A stretch of DNA of 64,000 bases, from positions 2,542,001 to 2,606,000 of the forward strand of contig CAWAHF010000004.1 in the NCBI GenBank assembly GCA_963781805.1, read 5' to 3'. Below the pieces are notes generated by a model. It was given only the letters and a program-made list of their open reading frames with translations, ran no database searches and was not told the origin of the DNA. This document shows positions 45,778-54,533 of the stretch, piece after piece. Origin of the DNA: JAFGPL01 sp963781805. GTDB taxonomy: Bacteria; Bacteroidota; Bacteroidia; Bacteroidales; UBA10428. Position 1 is the stretch's first letter. The number at the start of each line of letters is the position of its first letter. The position numbers were made by a program, and so were the translations under genes.

Positions 45778-46098
45778 CTATTCAAATACTACGGCCGTTC
45801 CACTAGCGGTAACCATAAGCATGCTGCCGTTCTGGCCCACGGTTTCATAATCGAGGTCGATTCCAATAACGGCATTGGCTTCTAATCTCCTTGCATTATC
45901 TTCCATTTCGGCTAGAGCATTGTCTTTTGCCTCACGCAAAACCTGTTCGTATGAACCGGAGCGGCCTCCTACAATATCGCGTATACTTGCAAATATATCT
46001 TTGAAAAGATTTGCACCAATGATTGCTTCACCGGTGACCAGGCCAACATATTTTGTTATTTTATGACCTTCAATAGTATTGGTTGTTGATAATAACAT
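45778..46098 (-). CDS. YbjQ/UPF0145 family protein
   Basis: A 106-residue protein of the YbjQ family, which forms pentameric beta barrels of unclear function, sometimes called heavy-metal-binding. It opens with LLSTTNTIEGHKITKYVGLVTGE and has the family segment GGRSGSYEQVLREAKDNAL and EANAVIGIDLDYETV. The length is normal for the family. It lies 37 bp upstream of tag on the same strand. Confidence 0.9.
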   Translation of the reverse strand: MLLSTTNTIEGHKITKYVGLVTGEAIIGANLFKDIFASIRDIVGGRSGSYEQVLREAKDNALAEMEDNARRLEANAVIGIDLDYETVGQNGSMLMVTASGTAVVFE

Positions 46099-46188
46099 AG
46101 TTAGTTAATTTATAATGGATATTTATTTAACATATAAAAATACGTATTTAATATAAAAATGCTCATATCGTCTTTAAAATAAAGAATT

Positions 46189-46902
46189 TCAGTCTGATGG
46201 TTTAATTTTTTTAAATTCAAAAAATAATAATATGATACAAATCAGATACGGGAGCGAAGAAATTAAAATCATGTTCTCAAGCAGTTGATAATTCAAAATA
46301 TATCCTAAAGATCCCAGTAAACCAGATATTCCGTAAATAATAAAAAGCGTTTTTATCCAGGATTGAAATCCCCTTCTGCTAAAAATTCCTGAAAAGGCCA
46401 GAAAAGCTAAGGCGAGGAATGTATACCCCAGATTATCCATACCGATTGAAAATGAGTTGGGATTTTCCATAAGAAATGTTGTAATGGCACTTATCCCATC
46501 CTCATTGAGATTTCTTCTGATCAGACCTAACTGGATATAATAATTCAATCCGGAACAGATCATATATCCCATACCAAATAATATTCCGGTAAGCGCAAAT
46601 ATTTTTCCCTGACTGTCTGCATAAAAATAGATTGTTGCAAAAAGTGGAATGTTGACCAAAACCAATAAAAAGCCCGGGATTATGCGTATCAGGTGTCCGG
46701 CTCTGAAGTTACGAATATAATCTGTTGCAGAAACGAAATCTTTCGGTGGAAATATAATTATAGTCAGTAAAAACAACAGTGTAAATAAGATGATAAATAT
46801 TGTAGCAAGCAGGCCGGTTTTTCGAATGGAATTATTCATGGGATTATTTAAATCTCCCTCAAATTTAAAAATATTCTTTAAAATGCCTGATATTTCCTTC
46901 AC
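46189..46902 (-). CDS. DUF4386-like integral membrane protein
   Basis: A 237-residue membrane protein with about six helices: 29-50, 77-95, 99-120, 157-172, 184-203 and 210-229. The N-terminal RKTGLLATIFIILFTLLFLL and the spacing of helices fit the DUF4386 family of unknown role. It is divergent from the NarL-type kinase gene at 47040, so a link to that sensor is possible but not shown. Confidence 0.65.
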   Translation of the reverse strand: MKEISGILKNIFKFEGDLNNPMNNSIRKTGLLATIFIILFTLLFLLTIIIFPPKDFVSATDYIRNFRAGHLIRIIPGFLLVLVNIPLFATIYFYADSQGKIFALTGILFGMGYMICSGLNYYIQLGLIRRNLNEDGISAITTFLMENPNSFSIGMDNLGYTFLALAFLAFSGIFSRRGFQSWIKTLFIIYGISGLLGSLGYILNYQLLENMILISSLPYLICIILLFFEFKKIKPSD

Positions 46903-47039
46903 TTTCGAAGCATATCCGGTGAAACTGATAAACGGTAAGTGAGTTGTGCATAAATAACCAGATAAAAATTGTGTTTAGTACTTTTAAGTTATAAATTTCG
47001 TAAGGATTTTTGAAGCTGAAAAAATTAATTCGTTAAAAC

Positions 47040-47993
47040 ATGGTAACTAATATTTTATACATTGTTTCTATCGTTCTTCAGATATTTGTGGCTATCCTGG
47101 CGCTAAGATTCATATCATTTACCAGGATTAAATTTTCGTGGATGCTTATTTCATTAGGTTTTATCCTTATGGCATTCAGAAGATTCATTGAGTTGTCGGC
47201 AATCCTCAATACAAAATATTACGAGGAGTTGTCTATTCTCAGCGGTTGGACAGGGATAGCTACATCAGTTATAATAGCGATAGGTGTCTGGTTGATCCGC
47301 GATATATTTTATTCACTGAGACTTGCCGAGTTGGAAAGAAAACGCACAGAGCGAAAAGTTCTATCTGCCATTATCAGTACTGAAGAAAAAGAGCGGAAAC
47401 GGTTTGCCGAAGATATGCATGATGGCTTAGGTCCGTTACTTTCTACCATCAAACTTTATGTCAATGAACTGGTTACGGAAGACCTGACCCTGGTTGAGAA
47501 AAAGGATTATGTAAATTACGTAAACCAGCTTATTGATGATGCGGTATCTGATATCCGAACTATGTCTAATAATCTTACTCCAAGGGTAATACACGAATAT
47601 GGCCTGATATCTGCAATTGATGAATTCTGCAAAAGCATTTCCCGAACACAGAAACTTACCATAGAATTTAAGAAACCCAGGAAAAATCCTGAGTTAAATA
47701 AACATTTAGAAATTAATATTTACAGGATAATTAACGAATTATTGAACAATACAATTAAACATGCAGCCGCCAAAACAGTTCATCTTTCAATTAATTTCAG
47801 GGCAGGTAAAATGCTTTTCAATTATGTTGATGATGGGAAAGGTTTTAATTATAACGGTCGTAATACAAAATTAAAAGGAGAAGGGATAAATAATATTATT
47901 ACCAGGGTAAACTCAATTGATGGAACTATTAAAATTATTAGCCAGGAAGGTAAAGGATTCAATGCAACTATTGAAATTCCATTAAAGGGATGA
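47040..47993 (+). CDS. Sensor histidine kinase (HisKA_3, NarX/DesK type)
   Basis: A 317-residue kinase. Three membrane helices near 5-24, 33-50 and 71-86 have almost no periplasmic loops. The HisKA_3 phospho-acceptor is His127 in RFAEDMHDGLGP. The HATPase domain has NELLNNTIKHAAA and DDGKGFN, then a GEGINNI segment. Signal input must come from the membrane region or a partner. The response regulator follows, so they form a classic two-component pair. Confidence 0.92.
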   Translation: MVTNILYIVSIVLQIFVAILALRFISFTRIKFSWMLISLGFILMAFRRFIELSAILNTKYYEELSILSGWTGIATSVIIAIGVWLIRDIFYSLRLAELERKRTERKVLSAIISTEEKERKRFAEDMHDGLGPLLSTIKLYVNELVTEDLTLVEKKDYVNYVNQLIDDAVSDIRTMSNNLTPRVIHEYGLISAIDEFCKSISRTQKLTIEFKKPRKNPELNKHLEINIYRIINELLNNTIKHAAAKTVHLSINFRAGKMLFNYVDDGKGFNYNGRNTKLKGEGINNIITRVNSIDGTIKIISQEGKGFNATIEIPLKG

Positions 47994-48069
47994 TGTGAAA
48001 ATCATGTTAATACTGTGATATTTGGATGAATGGAATAAATTCATAATTTTAAAGACTTTTTTAACTGAA

Positions 48070-48717
48070 ATGGGATATTCAATAAAAATAATCATAGCAG
48101 ACGATCATGAGATTTTTAGGAAAGGCTTAAAGGCAGTATTGAGCAGGCTTAAAAATATTGAAATTGTAGGTGAGGCAACTTCGGGTTTGGAGGTTATTAA
48201 TATTCTGGAGAGTTCAGCTGCCGACATTGTACTTATGGATATTGAAATGCCTGAAATGGGAGGTATTGAAGCCACTAAGAATATTTCACTGAATTATCCC
48301 GAAGTTAAAGTTTTGGCGCTTACTATGTTTAATAATGATCATTACATACAGGATATGCTCGATGCCGGAGCTAAAGGATTTTTATTGAAAAATGTGACGA
48401 AAGGAATTCTTGACAAAGCTTTAAATACGGTTGCTGCAGGCAATACCTATTATTCTGATGAGTTATTCAATTTTTTCACAAAAAAAATCACCTCCGAAGT
48501 GGTTTCGCAAAAACAGAAAATTCAATTTACAAAACGCGAAAAAGAAATACTTCAGTTCATTTGCGATGGACTTGCAAATAAAGATATAGCTGAGAAACTT
48601 TTTATTAGTGAAAGAACAGTTATCGGTCATAAATCAAATTTGCTGGCTAAAACCAACTGCAAAAGTACGGCGGCCCTTATTTCACATGCTATTAAAAACA
48701 AACTGATTCATGTTTAA
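48070..48717 (+). CDS. NarL/LuxR-type response regulator
   Basis: A 215-residue regulator when begun at this ATG. The receiver domain has Asp11/Asp12, phospho-acceptor Asp57 and Lys107. The LuxR-type helix-turn-helix (FTKREKEILQFICDGLANKD and SERTVIGHKSNLLAK) is at the C-terminus. The frame can be extended to a TTG at 48022, but the added residues precede the normal receiver start, so the ATG is preferred. It lies 76 bp after the kinase and is its likely partner. Confidence 0.9.
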   Translation: MGYSIKIIIADDHEIFRKGLKAVLSRLKNIEIVGEATSGLEVINILESSAADIVLMDIEMPEMGGIEATKNISLNYPEVKVLALTMFNNDHYIQDMLDAGAKGFLLKNVTKGILDKALNTVAAGNTYYSDELFNFFTKKITSEVVSQKQKIQFTKREKEILQFICDGLANKDIAEKLFISERTVIGHKSNLLAKTNCKSTAALISHAIKNKLIHV

Positions 48718-48774
48718 CTGGAAAAATATCATTCCATTGCCTGACGTATACTTATTTAGATAACTAACATTTAT

Positions 48775-50052
48775 TTGTTTCGAAATCTGAAATATAAAAT
48801 TTCCATCCTGCTTATTATAATTGTTGCTTTGAATCTTCAGGCACAATTGGAGATTGAAGCTGAGCTCAGACCCAGGTTCGAATATCGCGACGGCTATAAA
48901 ATATCATATGAAAGCAGCGGAAAACCCTCTGTACTTATAAGTTTTCGAACCAGGGTAAGTTTTAATTATAAAATCTCAAAATTCAGTGTAGGAATAGTTC
49001 CGCAGGACACAAGGGTGGCATACAATCAGTTGTCTTTAAGACATACAGGGATAAATATTGCAAATCCGGGATTGCACTTTCGGGAGGTATGGGTCGGCTA
49101 TAGTCCAAACGATTTCCTGACAATCACTATCGGCCGGCAAGTGAAATATCTCAATGATCAACGACTTATGGCTAAAAGAAACTGGAGCCAGGACGGTTTG
49201 GGTTATGATATGATTGGACTCGAATTTAAAAAGCCAGGTATTTCAATTCAGACAGGTATTTCCTATAATTTTCTTCCCGATAAATATTATAGTGATGATT
49301 ATCCGAACTCAACCTATAAGACGTTTGATTTTCTGAATATTTCGACACAGTTTTATGAAAAACATCACATTTCTCTAATATCTGTTATTTGTGGAATTCA
49401 GGATACCATTCGGACACACTCATTGAGTTATCAGCAAACATCGGGTATATTTTATGAATATATTGATCAGACATTTTCAATTCATGGAAGTGGTTACTAC
49501 CAGTTTGGCAGGAATTGTGACCGACAGATAGTAAGTTCGTTACTGGTTGATATACATGGAAATATCTTCCTCGAAAAGTTTTCCATCAGCCCGGGTACCG
49601 TAATATTATCGGGAAACAGCCGAACCATTGGAACAGATAAAGATCACACGTTTGATTTACTATATGGGGTAAGACACTCCTTTTACGGATTAATGGATCA
49701 TTTCAGAGAAACTGACGAATCGACAGACTCATCAGGTTTTATCGATAATTATTTGTTATTTTCAACCAATGTGGAAAGCAAATTTAACGTTGAAATCGGG
49801 TTGCATGCTATTTCCCTGGCAAGTAATTACTACAAATCTTTAACAGGTTTTGAACTCTTAAAGAAATTTATGGTGTTTGAATCAGATTTTATTGCGAATT
49901 ATAGAATCGCAGAAGATTTGAATCTTGAAGCAGGTTACTGTTTTCTTATTCCGTCGAAGACTTTTAAAAGTTTTAGGGAATCGCAGGATTTAAAATTATC
50001 AAATTTTGCCTTTGTGATGATTACATATCAACCTTGCTTCTTTAAAAAATAA
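48775..50052 (+). CDS. Outer-membrane beta-barrel (alginate-export/porin-like) protein
   Basis: A 425-residue protein starting at TTG, with a signal peptide (ISILLIIIVALNLQAQ) close behind. The mature N-terminus (LEIEAELRPRFEYRDGYK) and the segment LRHTGINIANPGLHFREVWVGYS, followed by TITIGRQVKYLNDQRL, match alginate-export-type porins of Bacteroidota. The rest alternates aromatic strands. It is 57 bp downstream of the response regulator and may belong to its regulon. The substrate is unknown. Confidence 0.75.
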   Translation: MFRNLKYKISILLIIIVALNLQAQLEIEAELRPRFEYRDGYKISYESSGKPSVLISFRTRVSFNYKISKFSVGIVPQDTRVAYNQLSLRHTGINIANPGLHFREVWVGYSPNDFLTITIGRQVKYLNDQRLMAKRNWSQDGLGYDMIGLEFKKPGISIQTGISYNFLPDKYYSDDYPNSTYKTFDFLNISTQFYEKHHISLISVICGIQDTIRTHSLSYQQTSGIFYEYIDQTFSIHGSGYYQFGRNCDRQIVSSLLVDIHGNIFLEKFSISPGTVILSGNSRTIGTDKDHTFDLLYGVRHSFYGLMDHFRETDESTDSSGFIDNYLLFSTNVESKFNVEIGLHAISLASNYYKSLTGFELLKKFMVFESDFIANYRIAEDLNLEAGYCFLIPSKTFKSFRESQDLKLSNFAFVMITYQPCFFKK

Positions 50053-50066
50053 AGTGGAAATTAACT

Positions 50067-51356
50067 CTAAAGGGACGCAATGAATTTAATCAAAAGATTT
50101 GTCAGTTCCGAGAACTTCACCAGGGTTAAGGAATCAAACGTATCATTGGGATCATGGTATGCCTGGGTGCCTCCCATGGTATAGATAAAAAAACAGGGAA
50201 TTCCTTTCCGATAAAAAGGACAATGATCACTGTTACAGGCTTCCCCTCTTGATTTGATCACCGAAAAATAACGTTCATTATCATTAATCTCAGTCATCAA
50301 TTTAAATTTGTCTGCATATACCGAACCGTTCACAACCATAATACCATCTTCGCCGTTCCCTTCCAGGTCGAGATTTATCAGAAACTTTATTTTTTTTAAG
50401 TCAACTGGTGAATGCTCTACAAAATACTCCGAACCCAATAATCCTGCCTCTTCCCCGGTCAATGCGATAAACAGGATAGAGTATTCCGGATTATTTTGGG
50501 AATAATGCGAAGCAAGGTTTAGCATCATGGCCACACCGCTGGCATTGTCGTTGGCGCCGGGAAAATAAACAGAAGCTCCCATCTGGCCCAGGTGATCGTA
50601 ATGAGCAGTAATAACAATAAAAGAATCAGGTTTTTCTGTTCCCTTAATTAGACCGGCAATATTTTTTACCGGAAAATCTCTGATAAAGCAATTTTCAACA
50701 TGTACAGTTACAGATTCAATTTTTTTCGAAATATTCTGGTCATTTACACTAAAAGAAGGTCTTGGTGCTAAAACCGTTGAAACATTCCAGTCGAGCTTTT
50801 TGTCCAACAGTTCTACAAATCCTTTGATTTTCAAACGGGGATCATATTTCAGAATGCGAATAATCTCATCGCTCATTTTATTAACTTTCTGATCTGTATC
50901 TATATAACCCTGATCATCCATAATCAGAAATTTTCCATCTGCCTTTTTTAATTTTTTGTTAAGCGCTTTTTGATTTATGATATCTGATTTATTTATCATC
51001 ACAGATGCATAATTTCCGGATATACCCGGTGAAGCCGGATCGATAAGAAACTCAAATCCTGGTTTAAGTGTGATGTCATCCAGGGTAAGGCTCATTTCAC
51101 CTGGAAAAGTATTGACTGGAAAACTAAATTCCTGGCTGTAATTCGGGAACAGAGGCTCCAATCCATTTTTTTTAAATTCATTAAGAACAAAAACGGAGGC
51201 TGAATCAATTCCATTTTTAACATAACCTCTGCCATGAAATTCCGGTGATGAAAGAGTTTGAATTATATATTTTGTATAATCCTGGTCCTGTGCCTCTATG
51301 AAGGGGACAATCACCCATAAGAAAATGACAACCGATATAAGCAGTTTTTTTATCAT
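50067..51356 (-). CDS. Exported M28-family zinc aminopeptidase
   Basis: A 429-residue exported peptidase (signal LLISVVIFLWVIVPFIEAQ). The di-zinc site of the M28 family is visible in order: TAHYDHLG, ANDNASGVAMML, LTGEEAGLLGS, NLDLEGNGED and, near the end, SDHCPFYRKGIPCFF with the last His ligand. The N-terminal 200 residues hold a protease-associated-like domain. It probably trims peptides in the periplasm or outside. It lies just downstream of the HcpR-like regulator gene on the same strand. Confidence 0.92.
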   Translation of the reverse strand: MIKKLLISVVIFLWVIVPFIEAQDQDYTKYIIQTLSSPEFHGRGYVKNGIDSASVFVLNEFKKNGLEPLFPNYSQEFSFPVNTFPGEMSLTLDDITLKPGFEFLIDPASPGISGNYASVMINKSDIINQKALNKKLKKADGKFLIMDDQGYIDTDQKVNKMSDEIIRILKYDPRLKIKGFVELLDKKLDWNVSTVLAPRPSFSVNDQNISKKIESVTVHVENCFIRDFPVKNIAGLIKGTEKPDSFIVITAHYDHLGQMGASVYFPGANDNASGVAMMLNLASHYSQNNPEYSILFIALTGEEAGLLGSEYFVEHSPVDLKKIKFLINLDLEGNGEDGIMVVNGSVYADKFKLMTEINDNERYFSVIKSRGEACNSDHCPFYRKGIPCFFIYTMGGTQAYHDPNDTFDSLTLVKFSELTNLLIKFIASL

Positions 51357-51368
51357 CTCATTTGAGTT

Positions 51369-52055
51369 TTACTTTATCAACTCAAGAAGTCTAATTTTAT
51401 CCTTTATAACCATCTCTTTTTTGTTTATCTCAATAATTCCATCCTTCTCCATTTCACCAAGGCCTCTGGCTAACGAAGGTCTGGTAACTCCAAAATAATC
51501 CGCCAGTTGACTCTGGGTCACAGGTAAAATAATTTTGTTATTATCATCAGCTATCATTTTTAACAAATAGCTCGCAATTTTTCCTTTAATTGTTCTGAAA
51601 CTTAGAAACCGGATTTTATTGGAAAGAAATTGTGTCCTGTTCGATACAACATCCAGGAAATTTTTTAATACCTGTGCATTTTCCTGAAGAAGCCTGATAA
51701 GCGTTTCTTTAGGAACTATGAGAAGGAGGGTGGGTTCATTTGCAATAATATCAACCGGATAAGCATTTTGTTTGCCAAAAACAAAAGCAGGGGCAATAGG
51801 TCTGGGGGCAACAATATCTTCAATTTTAATAACTTTTCCTGAAAAATCGGTCATTTCTCCTCTCACTGAACCGTGAATAACAAACATCAGGTTTTCACAA
51901 GGATCATTTGCATTTGCTGCATATTCTTCTTTCTCAAGATTTTTTGTCCTGAAAAGTTTGTCTGAAAAAAGTCTTTCAACCTCTTCAGAATAGATTCCAT
52001 TAAAGATAGCTGTTGCTGAAAGTCTTTCGAATATTTCTTTTCTGCTAATTTCCAT
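51369..52055 (-). CDS. Crp/Fnr-family regulator, HcpR-like
   Basis: A 228-residue regulator. The sensor beta roll contains VIHGSVRGEMTDFSG and the segment PAFVFGKQNAYPVDIIANEP, which resembles HcpR-type nitrosative-stress regulators. The winged helix has TQSQLADYFGVTRPSLARGL. The frame can be opened three codons earlier at 52064, but those codons lie inside an 18-bp operator palindrome, so Met at 52055 is chosen. Only one Cys is present, so an Fnr-type Fe-S cluster is unlikely; haem sensing is possible. It is divergent from the Fe-S protein and cupin genes that it probably controls. Confidence 0.8.
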   Translation of the reverse strand: MEISRKEIFERLSATAIFNGIYSEEVERLFSDKLFRTKNLEKEEYAANANDPCENLMFVIHGSVRGEMTDFSGKVIKIEDIVAPRPIAPAFVFGKQNAYPVDIIANEPTLLLIVPKETLIRLLQENAQVLKNFLDVVSNRTQFLSNKIRFLSFRTIKGKIASYLLKMIADDNNKIILPVTQSQLADYFGVTRPSLARGLGEMEKDGIIEINKKEMVIKDKIRLLELIK

Positions 52056-52073
52056 TTGTAACATATGTTACAA
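52056..52073. promoter_or_regulatory. Perfect Crp/Fnr-type operator palindrome
   Basis: TTGTAACATATGTTACAA is a perfect 18-bp palindrome. It abuts the chosen regulator start and faces the divergent Fe-S gene. A near -7 box, TAATATTG at 52094-52101, would start transcription near 52105, so the palindrome centre would be about 40 bp upstream. That is close to the class II activator position of Crp/Fnr proteins. Autoregulation plus activation of the divergent genes is inferred. Confidence 0.7.
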
Positions 52074-52129
52074 CCTGTAATTTTTAGATGTAATAATATT
52101 GTATCAAAATTAAACGATTAATCAATGCT

Positions 52130-52999
52130 ATGGTACGTGATGTTGTAAAAATAGATGAAGAATTATGTGATGGTTGCGGACTTTGTGTACCCGGTTGTCA
52201 TGAAGGTGCGTTACAGATAATTGACGGGAAAGCCCGGCTCATTAGCGACCTGATGTGTGATGGTTTGGGAGCATGCATAGGCCAATGTCCTCAGGGTGCT
52301 ATCACTATTGAAAAACGGGAAGCAGAAGCTTACAATGAAACCAGGGTAATGGAAATGATGGTACAAAAAGGGAAAAATACGGTGGTTGCGCATCTAAAAC
52401 ATTTGAAAGAACATGGTGAAACGGACTATCTTAAAGAGGGAGTGAGATATCTGAACGAAAATGCCGGGTTATTGAGTTATAGTCCCAATGAGGTGATGAT
52501 AGAAGTTCACGGACATAACGGAAGTCCAGCACATCCCGGAGGTGGTTGTCCCGGTTCGCAGACGATGGTTTTCCAACCAAAGACTGCAGTTATGGATGGT
52601 CGTGATGTTTCTCAGCCGTCAGCGCTCAGACAATGGCCCGTTCAGATGCACCTGATTAACCCGGATGCACCCTATTTTAGAAATTCCGATGTACTGATTG
52701 CTGCAGATTGCACCGCATATGCCTTAGGGGGTTTCCACACAAAATATCTGAAAGACAAAAGTCTTGCCATCGCTTGCCCAAAACTTGATTCTAACCTTGA
52801 GGTATATGTCGAAAAAATCAGATCAATGATAGATGAGGCAAAGGTAAATACTATAGCGGTAATGATAATGCAGGTTCCCTGTTGTATGGGATTGTTACAG
52901 CTGGTAAAGAAAGCTTCTTCCGAAACACAACGTAAAGTGCCCGTAAAGTTGATGGTAGTGAGTATAGAAGGAGAGATACTTAAGGAAGAATGGGTGTAA
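52130..52999 (+). CDS. Ferredoxin-like 4Fe-4S protein with C-terminal Cys-rich domain
   Basis: A 289-residue iron-sulphur protein. The first cluster motif is complete (CDGCGLCVPGC). The second reads CDGLGACIGQC, where Leu replaces one Cys, so it may hold a three-Cys or altered cluster. The C-terminal half has conserved-looking Cys in GGGCPGSQ, AADCTAYALGGFH, ACPKLDS and VPCCMGLL, a pattern I associate with a widespread anaerobe family of unknown reaction. It is divergent from the HcpR-like gene across a palindromic operator, suggesting a redox or nitrosative-stress role. Confidence 0.82.
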   Translation: MVRDVVKIDEELCDGCGLCVPGCHEGALQIIDGKARLISDLMCDGLGACIGQCPQGAITIEKREAEAYNETRVMEMMVQKGKNTVVAHLKHLKEHGETDYLKEGVRYLNENAGLLSYSPNEVMIEVHGHNGSPAHPGGGCPGSQTMVFQPKTAVMDGRDVSQPSALRQWPVQMHLINPDAPYFRNSDVLIAADCTAYALGGFHTKYLKDKSLAIACPKLDSNLEVYVEKIRSMIDEAKVNTIAVMIMQVPCCMGLLQLVKKASSETQRKVPVKLMVVSIEGEILKEEWV

Positions 53000-53086
53000 A
53001 AAATGTAATCAGTCAGATTTGACTAATTTTAATTTTTTTCTTCATACATGTACATTACTTAAAAACGAATCATTGAATCAGTTAAT

Positions 53087-53410
53087 ATGGAAACAATCGA
53101 AAAATCCAACGTATTTATTGCACAGGAAATAATTGAATATTCTCCGGGTGCAATCGTAAGCAAGGTTATAGTTAAACAAGAGGAAGGAAATGTCACGCTT
53201 TTCGCATTTGATAAGGGACAGGGACTGAGCGAACATTCTGCCCCATTCGATGCTCTTGTGCAGGTTGTGGAAGGAGAAGCCGAGATCATTATCAACAGAC
53301 AACCCTTTCATTTGAAATCAGGACAAAGTATCATTATGCCGGCAGACATACCTCATGCTGTAAATGCTACCGGAAAGTTTAAGATGATGTTGACAATGAT
53401 TAAAAATTAG
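53087..53410 (+). CDS. Cupin-domain protein
   Basis: A 107-residue single-domain cupin. Motif 1 includes GLSEHSAPFDALVQVVEGEAEI and motif 2 includes QSIIMPADIPHAVNA. The His and Glu residues expected to bind a metal are present as EHSAPFDA and PADIPHAV. Small cupins of this type often lie beside Crp/Fnr regulators in anaerobes. It is 87 bp after the Fe-S gene, so co-transcription is likely. Confidence 0.88.
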   Translation: METIEKSNVFIAQEIIEYSPGAIVSKVIVKQEEGNVTLFAFDKGQGLSEHSAPFDALVQVVEGEAEIIINRQPFHLKSGQSIIMPADIPHAVNATGKFKMMLTMIKN

Positions 53411-53464
53411 AGAGTGTAGCATCAAAAAAAGCTTGATTTGGGTTAAATTTATTTCGGAATTTCA

Positions 53465-53495
53465 TTTGAACAGAATGGAATTTTTATTAGTTTTG
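53465..53495 (+). promoter_or_regulatory. Full Bacteroidota promoter of the GntR-fucI unit
   Basis: TTTG at 53465-53468 and TAGTTTTG at 53488-53495 match the -33 and -7 consensus exactly, with 19 bp spacing. Transcription would begin inside the adjacent pentanucleotide repeat. Confidence 0.8.
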
Positions 53496-53498
53496 TTT

Positions 53499-53523
53499 CA
53501 GCACAGTACAGCACAGCACAGCA
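53499..53523 (+). repeat. Tandem CAGCA pentanucleotide repeat
   Basis: Five contiguous five-base units, four CAGCA and one CAGTA (second unit), between the -7 box and the ATG at 53536. It covers the expected transcription start and leader. Confidence 0.85.
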
Positions 53524-53535
53524 TAGATTGATTTT

Positions 53536-54522
53536 ATGTTTGTTAATTATACAGAAAATCAGGCAAAAACCAAACTACAGCAACTCATTGATGCCATAAC
53601 CGATGCCATCAATCGGGGAGATTTCAAACTGGGGAATTCTTTACCATCGGTAAACGAGGTAAGTAAAAAGTATCAGGTTTCACGCGATACAGTATTCAAA
53701 GCCTATACGGAACTGAAACGGCGCGGTATGATTGACTCTACTCCTGCTAAAAGTTACTTTGTGGCCGATTCGAACAACAAGGTTTTTCTATTTCTCGATT
53801 CATTCAGTCCTTTCAAAGATGTGTTGTACAATTCGCTGATTAAAAGCCTGCCTCACAATTACAAAGTTGATCTGGTATTTCATCATTACAATTTAAGAGT
53901 TTTTGAAACGGTAATCCTTGACAGCATTGGAAAATACAATTTTTACATCATTATGAATTTTAATAATGAAAAAATCAGTGATGTACTAAGAAAATTAGAT
54001 CCTAGCAAACTTCTTATTCTGGATTGGGGCAAATACAAAAATGAAAAATACTCTTATGTTTGTCAGGATTTTGGTGAACAGGCGTATCAATGTTTTAAAG
54101 AGGCCTCTCCAAAGATTAAAAAATACAGGAGTTTTAATTATGTTTACCCAACAGGCTCATTTCATCCGGAAACTACCTGGGACTATTTTAAAAAATTCTG
54201 TAAGGAAGAACATATCCCATACAGGTATATTGATAATCTTGAAACTGATTCTATTAAACCGGGTGAATCTTACCTTGTTTTTCGTCAGAAGGATTTGGTT
54301 CAGATCTTAAAGTTTGCTAAGGAAAAAAAAATTAAAATTAGCCAGGATATGGGAATCATTGCTTATAACGATACTCCTTTGTATGAAGTAGTTGAAAATG
54401 GGATAACATCCATTTCAACCAATTTCAGGTTGATGGGAGAAAAAGCTGCCGGATTTATTCTTTCAAGACAAAAAATACAGGAAATAATAAAAACATCATT
54501 AATTCTACGAAATTCATTATAA
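53536..54522 (+). CDS. GntR-family repressor with sugar-binding-type C-terminal domain (FucR-like)
   Basis: A 328-residue regulator. The N-terminal winged helix has LPSVNEVSKKYQVSRDTVFKAY. The C-terminal part resembles a LacI/periplasmic-binding fold (MGIIAYNDTPLYEVVENGITSIS, then FRLMGEKAAGFIL), as in the GntR proteins that control fucose and arabinose genes in Bacteroides. fucI starts 11 bp downstream, so L-fucose or a fucose metabolite is the likely effector. It has a full promoter and a repeat-bearing leader. Confidence 0.85.
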   Translation: MFVNYTENQAKTKLQQLIDAITDAINRGDFKLGNSLPSVNEVSKKYQVSRDTVFKAYTELKRRGMIDSTPAKSYFVADSNNKVFLFLDSFSPFKDVLYNSLIKSLPHNYKVDLVFHHYNLRVFETVILDSIGKYNFYIIMNFNNEKISDVLRKLDPSKLLILDWGKYKNEKYSYVCQDFGEQAYQCFKEASPKIKKYRSFNYVYPTGSFHPETTWDYFKKFCKEEHIPYRYIDNLETDSIKPGESYLVFRQKDLVQILKFAKEKKIKISQDMGIIAYNDTPLYEVVENGITSISTNFRLMGEKAAGFILSRQKIQEIIKTSLILRNSL

Positions 54523-54533
54523 ACAAATAAAAT

